Shown here: piece after piece, positions 43,681 to 50,484 of the stretch
Position numbering within the stretch: position 1 is the first letter of the stretch
Layout of the letters: each line of letters opens with the position of its first letter
Assembly: GCF_006438875.1 (NCBI RefSeq)
Contig: NZ_RCZH01000008.1
Coordinates: forward strand, 186,001-250,000
Length of the DNA stretch: 64,000 bases
Source: Flavobacterium pectinovorum
GTDB taxonomy: Bacteria; Bacteroidota; Bacteroidia; Flavobacteriales; Flavobacteriaceae
Direction of reading: 5' to 3'
The notes under the pieces: model-generated
What the model saw: the letters and a program-made list of their open reading frames with translations, nothing else
Told to the model about the DNA's origin: nothing
The model's database searches: none
Position numbers and translations under genes: made by a program

Positions 43681-44769
43681 TTACAACCAAACTGCTTCTT
43701 TATTTTTAATTTTCTCAGCCACTTTTAAAATGTCAGTAATTATTCCTCTTGAAATGGCTTGCTTGCATGCCGATGCACTTTGAATCGCAATTGGAACATC
43801 TGCATAAGATTGCGTGTAGATTTCGAAAATAGTATCTGATCCTTTCAATTGGCCAATGGCTGACGAAATGGGTTCGGAAACCAATTTGACTTCTAAGGTG
43901 TTTTTCTCTACATCAAATTCTCCCACATATCTTAATACATGATGATCTGCCTGTGTGATTTTTGCAATTTTGAACGATTTGTCGATGGCGTCTTTATTAA
44001 GGATGCCATTTTGCTCTAAATGTTCTTCATTAATAAGAGAATTGATTTTTATATCTGCCAAATCAAAATCTTTTCCAATTTCTCTCGTCAAAATCAGTAG
44101 CTTTCTGGCTGTATCATTTCCGGATAAATCCTCTTTAAAAGTCGAACGCATTAATCCGAGTAAACTTGCATCTTTTAGAAGTGAAGAAAAAGTAGCTTCT
44201 TCTGTTGCAAATCGATTAAAAACATAACTCAGATTATCTGAAAAGACACCCCGAATCTTTGTAATTTTTTCGCCTGAATAATACAAGTCTCTTAAAGTCT
44301 GCAAAACAGGAAAACCAGTATCAACCGATGTTTCATACAAAAACTCTTTATCGTACTTTTTCAGATTTGCTCTAATCTCTTTATATAAGTCAATTGGTAA
44401 TGTATTGGCTTTTTTATTTACCGCCACAATATTAAATCCGTTTTCGATCAACGTATTATAATGATGAATTAGTTCGTCACTTGCTGTAGCATCTACCGCA
44501 ATTAGATTTTCAAATTCATTTACTTTGGCAAATTCAATAATATCCTGCACTTTAAAAGGAACTGCCAATTCCAGAAAATTGGTTTCCCATGCATATCCTA
44601 CGCCTTCTTTCTCGAAAAAAGCTACTGTTGAATTTGTAATAATCGGAAAATGAAAATCGACATTTTTACTTTCGAGAAAAAACTCCTGACTTTCGATGAT
44701 TTGATTGATCAAAGTGCTTCCGATATTTCCAATTCCAAAAAGGATGATATTTATTTTAAGCTTTGACAT
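43681..44769 (-). CDS. Homoserine dehydrogenase-like protein, probably inactive
   Basis: 362 aa, clear paralogue of the dehydrogenase half of ThrA, without a kinase domain. NAD motif INIILFGIGNIGSTLINQII and AVNKKANT remain. Catalytic blocks are changed: VGAGLP is VDTGFP (residues 149-154), FSGTLSYLFN is FSDNLSYVFN (176-185), TEPDPREDL is MRSTFKEDL (207-215), and the C-terminal GAGAGSAVTARG is SASACKQAISRG. The Glu and glycines that hold homoserine are thus lost. It follows metY by 251 bp on the same strand. Possibly a regulator or partner of homoserine enzymes. Confidence 0.8.
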   Translation of the reverse strand: MSKLKINIILFGIGNIGSTLINQIIESQEFFLESKNVDFHFPIITNSTVAFFEKEGVGYAWETNFLELAVPFKVQDIIEFAKVNEFENLIAVDATASDELIHHYNTLIENGFNIVAVNKKANTLPIDLYKEIRANLKKYDKEFLYETSVDTGFPVLQTLRDLYYSGEKITKIRGVFSDNLSYVFNRFATEEATFSSLLKDASLLGLMRSTFKEDLSGNDTARKLLILTREIGKDFDLADIKINSLINEEHLEQNGILNKDAIDKSFKIAKITQADHHVLRYVGEFDVEKNTLEVKLVSEPISSAIGQLKGSDTIFEIYTQSYADVPIAIQSASACKQAISRGIITDILKVAEKIKNKEAVWL

Positions 44770-44797
44770 AATTTTTTTATTTATTGGGGTTAATTAA

Positions 44798-44924
44798 ACC
44801 ATATAAGCGATATAAGTTCATTTAATATTGTCAACGTAATTTCGCCATCTGATGTTAGACGCACTGCTGTGCGTCTCTACTAATGTGCGTCTCTACTTAA
44901 ATGAACTTATATCGCTTATATGGT
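44798..44924. repeat. 28-bp perfect inverted repeat (ACCATATAAGCG)
   Basis: Arms 44798-44825 and 44897-44924 perfectly complementary (ACCATATAAGCGATATAAG...). The interior holds an AGACGCAC-AGCAG-TGCGTCT palindrome and a further GACGCAC copy. It lies between metY and the homoserine dehydrogenase-like gene. Related arms at 34982-35327. Confidence 0.9.
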
Positions 44925-44956
44925 AATAAACTTTTATATGGATTTGCTTTTTTATA

Positions 44957-45002
44957 AAAAATCACCTCTAGCAGAACTCACGCTACTAAAGGCAATTTTT
45001 CA
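44957..45002 (-). terminator. Probable metY terminator
   Basis: Minus strand: AAAAATTGCC(TTTAG)TAGC, loop GTGAGTTCT, GCTAGAGGTGATTTTTTATA. Imperfect stem followed by a T run, starting 19 bp after the metY stop. Confidence 0.6.
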
Positions 45003-45020
45003 AACAAAAAACAAAAAAAC

Positions 45021-46325
45021 CTAATTTTTATTAATGCTGTATTGCGATTGGGTTACGCTTGTAAAAACGGTTTGCAAATCAGCTATTAAATCTTCGATAT
45101 CTTCAATTCCAACAGAAAGTCGGATTAAATCTTTAGAAACTCCTGTTTCTAATTGGTCCGCATCAGACAGTTGTTGGTGCGTTGTACTTGCCGGATGAAT
45201 AATTAATGATTTTGTATCACCAATATTTGCCAAAAGCGAGAACAGTTTAGTTTCATCAACTACTTTTTTGGCCGCTTCAAAACCACCTTTTAATCCAAAA
45301 GTGATTACACCACTTTGTCCTTTTGGTAAATATTGCTGCGCTAAATCATAGTATTTATTGGCTTTTAAACCTGGATAATTTACCCAAACTACCTCATCTT
45401 GTTTTTCCAACCATTCGGCTAAAGCCAAAGCATTTTCGCTATGTTTTTGGATTCGGATTGGCAATGTTTCTAATCCCTGAATGATTTGAAAAGCGTTAAA
45501 AGGACTTAATGCTGCGCCAAAATCACGTAATCCTTCAATTCTTGCTTTTGCAATAAAAGCGGCATTTCCTAAAGCTTCGTGATATACTAATCCGTGATAT
45601 CCTGCTGAAGGTTCTGTAAATTCAGGAAATTTTCCGTTTGACCAGTCAAAATTTCCGGCGTCAATAATAGCACCTCCTAATGAAGTTCCGTTTCCTGAAA
45701 TATATTTGGTTAAAGAGTGGATCACAATATTTGCTCCATACTCAATTGGGTTCAATAAATATGGTGTAGCAACTGTATTGTCTACAATAAAAGGTACTTT
45801 GAAGTTTTTGGCTTCCGCCGAAATTCCTTTCAAGTCTAATACATCCAATTTTGGGTTTCCTAAAGATTCTACAAAAAAGGCTCTTGTATTTTCTTTAGCC
45901 GCTTTTGTGAAGTTTTCCGGTTTAGACGGATCTACAAAAGTCGTTGTGATTCCTAAACGTGGCAAAGTTACCTTTAGCAAATTATAAGTTCCACCATACA
46001 AACTGTTTGAAGCCACAATATGATCGCCCGCTTTTAGCAAAGTCAAAAATGTTGTCGAAATTGCTGATGCTCCAGATGCTGTAACTACAGCTCCAATTCC
46101 GCCTTCAAGCGCTGCAAGCCGTTGTTCCAAAACATCGTTTGTTGGGTTATTTAATCTAGTGTAAATAAATCCGGCTTCGGCTAAGCCAAATAAATTGGCA
46201 GCGTGATCTGAATTATTAAATACATATGATGATGTCTGGTAAATAGGTACCGCTCTGGTTCCTGCATTTTTAGTAACATCGTGTCCTGCGTGTAGTGCGT
46301 TTGTTGCGAATTTTTGTGTGCTCAT
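45021..46325 (-). CDS. metY: O-acetylhomoserine sulfhydrylase
   Basis: 434 aa PLP enzyme. FATNALHAGHDVTKNAGTRA start, IYTRLNNPTNDVLEQRLAAL, VTASGASAISTTFLTLLKAG, ESLGNPKLDVLDL, PLP Lys in NIVIHSLTKYISGNGTSLGG, HPASTTHQQLS. The longer length and HSLTKYI/GNGTSLGG pattern mark MetY rather than MetZ. Makes homocysteine from O-acetylhomoserine and sulfide. It is the main enzyme downstream of the Met/Cys leader attenuator at 46614-46767. Confidence 0.93.
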   Translation of the reverse strand: MSTQKFATNALHAGHDVTKNAGTRAVPIYQTSSYVFNNSDHAANLFGLAEAGFIYTRLNNPTNDVLEQRLAALEGGIGAVVTASGASAISTTFLTLLKAGDHIVASNSLYGGTYNLLKVTLPRLGITTTFVDPSKPENFTKAAKENTRAFFVESLGNPKLDVLDLKGISAEAKNFKVPFIVDNTVATPYLLNPIEYGANIVIHSLTKYISGNGTSLGGAIIDAGNFDWSNGKFPEFTEPSAGYHGLVYHEALGNAAFIAKARIEGLRDFGAALSPFNAFQIIQGLETLPIRIQKHSENALALAEWLEKQDEVVWVNYPGLKANKYYDLAQQYLPKGQSGVITFGLKGGFEAAKKVVDETKLFSLLANIGDTKSLIIHPASTTHQQLSDADQLETGVSKDLIRLSVGIEDIEDLIADLQTVFTSVTQSQYSINKN

Positions 46326-46398
46326 GATCTTAGTTTTTTAGGTATTGTTAATACTATTATATATTGTTATTGAAATTGATTTTTGAAATTGATAAAGT

Positions 46399-46587
46399 CT
46401 AAACATAAAGGTCTTCTTCTTCTAGATTGTACATTTGAAATAATAAAGATTTTTGACCTTTTATATAGTGTTCCGGATTATACTTCAAAGTTTCACTTGT
46501 TAGTTCTTCTGATTTATCATTATTTTTTTGAGAATCCGTTCTCATTAAGTACTGAAATGCAATTGTGTTTATATCTAATGTATTCAT
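46399..46587 (-). CDS. Small protein between attenuator and metY
   Basis: 62 aa, unrecognised, mostly polar. Ends KSLLFQMYNLEEEDLYV, related to NSLLFLMYSKENETLFI at the end of the 67-aa protein at 42865. It begins 27 bp after the T-tract of the module 1 terminator and ends 73 bp before metY, so its expression depends on readthrough. The repeated arrangement argues that it is a real gene. Confidence 0.65.
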   Translation of the reverse strand: MNTLDINTIAFQYLMRTDSQKNNDKSEELTSETLKYNPEHYIKGQKSLLFQMYNLEEEDLYV

Positions 46588-46613
46588 GATTTAAAATTTA
46601 AAAGATTGAAAAT

Positions 46614-46649
46614 AAAAAAAGCCCTTTCGGATGGCTACCAAAAGGGCTT
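46614..46649 (-). terminator. Attenuator terminator, module 1
   Basis: Minus strand: AAGCCCTTTTGG-TAGCCAT-CCGAAAGGGCTT then TTTTTATT. 12-bp stem with one G-U. Closely similar to the module 2 terminator (CCCTTTTGGTA, CC, AAAGGG, TTTTTTATT). Its arm CTTTTGGTAGC can pair instead with GTTGCCAAAAG at the end of the leader ORF. Confidence 0.9.
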
Positions 46650-46680
46650 ATAGTTCTAACTATAACAAAGATTTACTCTT

Positions 46681-46767
46681 TCACTTTTGGCAACAGCGAT
46701 TTGGGATGCACATTTGCATCATCTCACAACATATCATCATATTATTCGCTACTGTTTTCATTTTCAT
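46681..46767 (-). CDS. Met/Cys-rich leader peptide, module 1
   Basis: 28 codons: seven Met and five Cys, so 12 of 28 residues. It begins MKMKTVANNMMICCEMMQ, continues MCIPN and ends RCCQK. The last codons (TGT TGC CAA AAG) contain GTTGCCAAAAG, complementary over 11 nt (two G-U) to CTTTTGGTAGC in the terminator 5' arm. Stalling at the Met or Cys codons would free this segment and block termination; reading to the stop would cover it. Classical leader-peptide attenuation for metY. Confidence 0.88.
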   Translation of the reverse strand: MKMKTVANNMMICCEMMQMCIPNRCCQK

Positions 46768-46814
46768 TTTATTTAAATTAATTCACTTTTATTAACTCGA
46801 CTAATTTGATAGAG

Positions 46815-46846
46815 TAAATATAGAAACTATTTTTAGAACTACCAAA
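46815..46846 (-). promoter_or_regulatory. Promoter of attenuator module 1
   Basis: Minus-strand TTTG at -33 (46843-46846), exact 20-bp spacer, -7 element TATATTTA (46815-46822, last base differs from TAnnTTTG). Transcription would start about 40 bp before the leader ATG. Confidence 0.6.
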
Positions 46847-46912
46847 TCAAAAATTGATATTTAACATTTAAATTTTTACAAACACCGTAAATGCAGGTAT
46901 TTCTTTAAAAAT

Positions 46913-47098
46913 TTAGCCCACGGATTATACGGATTTAAACTGATTAATGCGGATTCTCTTTATTTTCTATTCTCATTATATATTCTGAATAAAAATGATT
47001 CGCATCTGTCAAAAAGTTTAACCACTCCCAATAGCTACGGGATAAAGAGATTAAAAAATCTGTGTGAATCCGTTCAATCCGTATAATCCGTGGGCTAA
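46913..47098. repeat. 23-bp perfect inverted repeat (TTAGCCCACGG)
   Basis: Arms 46913-46935 (TTAGCCCACGGATTATACGG...) and 47076-47098 are perfectly complementary, about 140 bp apart. It lies between the receptor gene stop and the module 1 promoter. A half-copy (GCCCACGGATTATACAG) occurs at 14889. Confidence 0.8.
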
Positions 47099-47105
47099 TT
47101 TTCTT

Positions 47106-49952
47106 TTAGAATTTAAAACTTAGTCTTGCAAAACCAAATCTTCCGTTCAATCCAAATTGTGATACTGCTCTGGAATAAGCAAACTGATTTGCATTTGTTA
47201 AATCTGTACTTGGCGCAGGTGACAATGTTGGCGTTGTATTTGTAAATGCAGGAGTTGCAGGATTATTTCTGTCAGGATAAACATCTCCTATATTATTAAA
47301 CCCAAGCGTGAATCTAAATTTCTCGTTGATTTGATATCCAAAAGATAAATCCGTTACAATTTTTGCGCTGTATACAGGATGTTCGTAAACCGAAGATGAT
47401 CCGTCTAAGTTTACATCTGTCGCTCCAGGATCTGTAACTGCTCCAAAATAACTGTTTCTTAAATAAATATCCAGTTTTTTAATACTGAATGTTGTCATTA
47501 AATTCGCTTTCAATTTCGGAATTGCTTCTTCTAAGTAAATTCGGCTTGATTCCGGAAAAAACGAATATTTATAAGCATCTCCACCAGCATCAATAATTGA
47601 TTGAGGAACGTTTAAATCTCCTACTCTTTTTGTTTCATTATAACTCAAAGCAAGATCATTTCTGATCACAAAATCAGGAATAACATCATATTTCTGAGAA
47701 ATTACTACGTCAATACCTTTAGTTTCTGAGTTGATTCCGTTGGTCCAGAACGAAGCTCTTTCTACTCCTTTTAAATCAAATGCTTGCTGAAACAATGTTA
47801 AGGCTTCTTTTTGTGCCGGCGATGTTGCCGCATCTATCTGCGCAGTTGTTGGTCTTGCATATTGTCCGGTTAATACAACTCTGTCGTCGATTCTTGTAAA
47901 ATAAGCATCTGTTGCAATTGTAATATTTGCTTCAGGAATTTTGAATGTAAATCCTGTACTGATACTTTTAGATTTTTCAGGTTTCAGGTTTTCAACTCCA
48001 ATACTTTTTGCTGCCTGAGAATCATTTGTAAAATACCCTACCTGATAAGGCGAGCCATTTATAAACTGCGTAGAACTGCTTTCAAAATATTTCTGTTGTA
48101 ATGATGGCGCTCTAAAACCAGTTTGTCCGGAAATTCTCCAATTAATATTATCCGTCAATTTTAAAAGAGAAGCTAATTTAAAAATAACCGTACTTCCAAA
48201 ATCAGAATAGTTCTCATAACGTGCTGCTCCATTTACCAACCAATTTTCTGTGGCATTTAATTCTAAATCGATATAAGCAGCGCCACTTTTTCTGTCTTTT
48301 TCTTTAGCATCTGAAGGTTGGAAACCAGAGAAACCTTGTGCTCCTGCTCCACGTTTATTTCCAAAAAAGTCTGTAACGATTAATGGTGAATTGCTTGGCA
48401 AAATTCCCGAAACTAAAGCTCCGTTTGTATCATACAATCCATAAGAAGCTTCGTCTCCTTGTTTGATTTGGTAGTTTTCATATCTAAATTCTCCACCAAA
48501 AGCAACATTCAGGCCTTCTAAAACATCATACTTTTTTGTTAAATCTAAATTGGTTGTACTTTGCAAAAATGAAACTTTACCAGCATAAAAACTTGTTGGC
48601 GAATTAGTTCCTAAAGTTGCATTGATCGTATTGTTTACATCATATTTAAAGGAGTTTGTACCAAGATTTGTACTAAGATCAGTATCAAAACCAAATAATT
48701 GGGTTGTTACTCCAACCGCAGATGAAAGGTCCAGAATATCCGATTCTATCTCTGGCAAAAATCCGTTTTCGTACACTTGCGTGAAAGTTCCGGAACCATT
48801 TGGCAATCTGTTAAAAGCATACGATTTGCCATTTCTATACGAAACTCCACCAAAAGAATACAAAGATGTAATATCGCTTAAAGGATATTTTAAATTATAA
48901 TACGCTTGTCCCGAAGCCAATTCTGACTGACCAACACTCATATTATAATCACTTCTTTGCTGACCTCTATACGACAATTCATTATTTGTGGCGTCAAATC
49001 CCAAAGCCGTCTGCATTTGAGCAATTGTTGTAGCAGATGAAATTGCAGTTTGCTGTGCCGTTGTAAAATAAGAAACCTGCGGTGCATATTGTTTCAGCGA
49101 ACTAAGAATTTGCGCCGAGTTTGCAGTGTTGTTAATATTACTGAACAAAGAATTTATTTCAACGCCATCCTGAGCGGCTCTGTTTTCTACCGCATTGTAG
49201 GCGTTAAAAATTCCATTACTTCTTATTCCCGCTCTGCTTGTTGCTTGTCTGGTTACGGCACTTGCAGTAACATTCAAAAAGCTTCCTGCTTTACCTAAAG
49301 AAGTTCCGTAATTCAAATCTACTTGTAGGTTTTGACCATCGGCTCCACCTTTGAAATTATTAGATCCCGAAGATAAATTAGTTCCATATTGGATTCCTCC
49401 TGAAATAAAATTCGCATTCTTCTTTAATACAATATTGATAACTCCTGCAATGGCATCTGAACCATATTGAGCAGCAGCTCCATCACGTAAAACTTCGATT
49501 CTTTCGATTGCAAATGACGGAATTGCGTTTAAATCCGTTCCAACAGATCCTCTTCCGGGAGATCCGTTAATATTTACCAATGCGCTTGTATGTCTTCGTT
49601 TACCATTAACCAAAATCAAAACCTGATCTGGTCCCAAACCTCTCAATTGCGCCGGATCTACGTGGTCTGTTGCATCAGCGGTAGAAGTTGCATTACTGGT
49701 AAAAGAGGGTGCAACATAATTTAAAATCTGAGTTACACTGGTTTGTGGCGAGCCTTTTGTAATTTCAGAAATATTAAAAACATCAACCGGAACCGGTACA
49801 TCTGTTTTTACTCTGTTTTTACTTCTTGACCCAACTATTGTCACTTCAGACAATTCATTATTCTTTAAGCTGTCTTGTTCTTTTTTATTTTCCTGTGCAT
49901 AAATGCCAGAAAATGTCAAAAGTCCTAAAGCTATTACTAGATTTTTTTTCAT
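47106..49952 (-). CDS. TonB-dependent outer-membrane receptor
   Basis: 948 aa. Signal peptide MKKNLVIALGLLTFSGIYAQ; no CarboxypepD-like domain. Plug domain about 40-190: LSEVTIVGSRSKNRVKTDVP, VPVDVFNISEI, PAQLRGLGPDQVLILVNGKR, IERIEVLRDGAAAQYGSDAI, AGVINIVLKKN. The large barrel ends in FNGRFGFARLSFKF with a C-terminal Phe. Its leader carries a Met/Cys attenuator (module 3), so I infer uptake of a sulfur compound such as methionine-related molecules. Nothing in the barrel itself identifies the ligand. Confidence 0.92.
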   Translation of the reverse strand: MKKNLVIALGLLTFSGIYAQENKKEQDSLKNNELSEVTIVGSRSKNRVKTDVPVPVDVFNISEITKGSPQTSVTQILNYVAPSFTSNATSTADATDHVDPAQLRGLGPDQVLILVNGKRRHTSALVNINGSPGRGSVGTDLNAIPSFAIERIEVLRDGAAAQYGSDAIAGVINIVLKKNANFISGGIQYGTNLSSGSNNFKGGADGQNLQVDLNYGTSLGKAGSFLNVTASAVTRQATSRAGIRSNGIFNAYNAVENRAAQDGVEINSLFSNINNTANSAQILSSLKQYAPQVSYFTTAQQTAISSATTIAQMQTALGFDATNNELSYRGQQRSDYNMSVGQSELASGQAYYNLKYPLSDITSLYSFGGVSYRNGKSYAFNRLPNGSGTFTQVYENGFLPEIESDILDLSSAVGVTTQLFGFDTDLSTNLGTNSFKYDVNNTINATLGTNSPTSFYAGKVSFLQSTTNLDLTKKYDVLEGLNVAFGGEFRYENYQIKQGDEASYGLYDTNGALVSGILPSNSPLIVTDFFGNKRGAGAQGFSGFQPSDAKEKDRKSGAAYIDLELNATENWLVNGAARYENYSDFGSTVIFKLASLLKLTDNINWRISGQTGFRAPSLQQKYFESSSTQFINGSPYQVGYFTNDSQAAKSIGVENLKPEKSKSISTGFTFKIPEANITIATDAYFTRIDDRVVLTGQYARPTTAQIDAATSPAQKEALTLFQQAFDLKGVERASFWTNGINSETKGIDVVISQKYDVIPDFVIRNDLALSYNETKRVGDLNVPQSIIDAGGDAYKYSFFPESSRIYLEEAIPKLKANLMTTFSIKKLDIYLRNSYFGAVTDPGATDVNLDGSSSVYEHPVYSAKIVTDLSFGYQINEKFRFTLGFNNIGDVYPDRNNPATPAFTNTTPTLSPAPSTDLTNANQFAYSRAVSQFGLNGRFGFARLSFKF

Positions 49953-50020
49953 TACTTCTTTTTGGTATTTATTATTATTTTGGGTTAAAAACGATTTACA
50001 ATTTGGTTTCTTTTGGAAAT

Positions 50021-50049
50021 AAAAAAACCCCTGCGGTTGGCAGAGGTTT
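50021..50049 (-). terminator. Attenuator terminator, module 3
   Basis: Minus strand: AAACCTCTGC-CAACC-GCAGGGGTTT then TTTTATTTCC. 10-bp stem with one G-U and a T7 run. Its 5' arm CTCTGC can pair instead with GCAGAG inside the leader ORF (50085-50090). Confidence 0.88.
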
Positions 50050-50073
50050 CTATATGTATTTTTTGAAAAAAAA

Positions 50074-50139
50074 CTACAACAGCGTCTCTGCGGAAGGCTC
50101 CGGCATCTTACAAGACATATTGCACATTGTTGATTTCAT
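50074..50139 (-). CDS. Met/Cys-rich leader peptide, module 3
   Basis: 21 codons. It begins MKSTMCNMSCKM and ends PEPSAETLL. Four Met and two Cys lie within the first 12 residues. Codons 17-18 (GCA GAG) give GCAGAG, complementary to CTCTGC of the terminator 5' arm. Stalling at Met/Cys codons would leave this free as antiterminator; completing the ORF would mask it. Downstream gene is the TonB-dependent receptor. Confidence 0.82.
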   Translation of the reverse strand: MKSTMCNMSCKMPEPSAETLL

Positions 50140-50161
50140 TCTTTGGATTAATTTGATGGGG

Positions 50162-50193
50162 CAAATTTGCGAACTATTTTTTAATCGACCAAA
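50162..50193 (-). promoter_or_regulatory. Promoter of attenuator module 3 (receptor gene)
   Basis: Minus-strand TTTG at -33 (50190-50193), 20-bp spacer, -7 element CAAATTTG (50162-50169, one base off). The leader ATG follows about 20 bp later. Confidence 0.55.
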
Positions 50194-50281
50194 CAAAAAC
50201 ATAAATAATTTCTATTACCCTATCAAAATAGTATGTTATGTTAAATTTATATCTAAAAAATTAAAAAAAAGAAAACTTTGA

Positions 50282-50311
50282 TTTGCAAATCAAAATGGTT
50301 TTATACCTTTG
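50282..50311 (+). promoter_or_regulatory. metK promoter
   Basis: TTTG (50282-50285), 18-bp spacer, perfect -7 element TACCTTTG (50304-50311). Transcription would start around 50315, directly before the SAM-II aptamer. Confidence 0.75.
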
Positions 50312-50320
50312 CACCCGAAT

Positions 50321-50420
50321 ACAGAGGAAAAATTTGAACTGATTGCAACCTCTTCATAATGAAATGGTTCGTTATGAATACTGAAAGATTGATTTCGGTA
50401 GTAAAAAATGCTAAAGCAGG
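50321..50420 (+). promoter_or_regulatory. SAM-II (metA motif) riboswitch upstream of metK
   Basis: P1 arms AGAGG (50323-50327) and CCTCT (50349-50353) enclose AAAAATTTGAACTGATTGCA, matching the SAM-II loop pattern with UUGCAA before the P1 3' strand. The 3' pseudoknot strand GCTAAAGCAGG (50410-50420) carries the conserved GCUAAA and can pair CAG with CTG in the loop. Between them two extra hairpins (TTCATAA/TTATGAA, ACTGAAA/TTTCGGT) lengthen the usual loop. Expected to lower metK expression when SAM is high. Confidence 0.78.
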
Positions 50421-50441
50421 AATTCTCCTTTAGCCCTTTTT
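50410..50441 (+). terminator. Hairpin overlapping the SAM-II 3' strand
   Basis: GCTAAAG (50410-50416) / CTTTAGC (50428-50434) followed by CCTTTTT. The left arm is the pseudoknot strand of the riboswitch, so this hairpin and the SAM-bound fold exclude one another. Could be an alternative (ligand-free) structure or a weak terminator. The T-run is short. Confidence 0.5.
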
Positions 50442-50484
50442 AGCAATTATTTTTCCTCACTTAATTTTAATTTAATAAATTATT

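Noticed and set aside
49826..50281. 151-codon plus-strand frame between receptor and metK
   Set aside because: It crosses the module 3 terminator, leader ORF and two promoters, and its sequence has no coding character.
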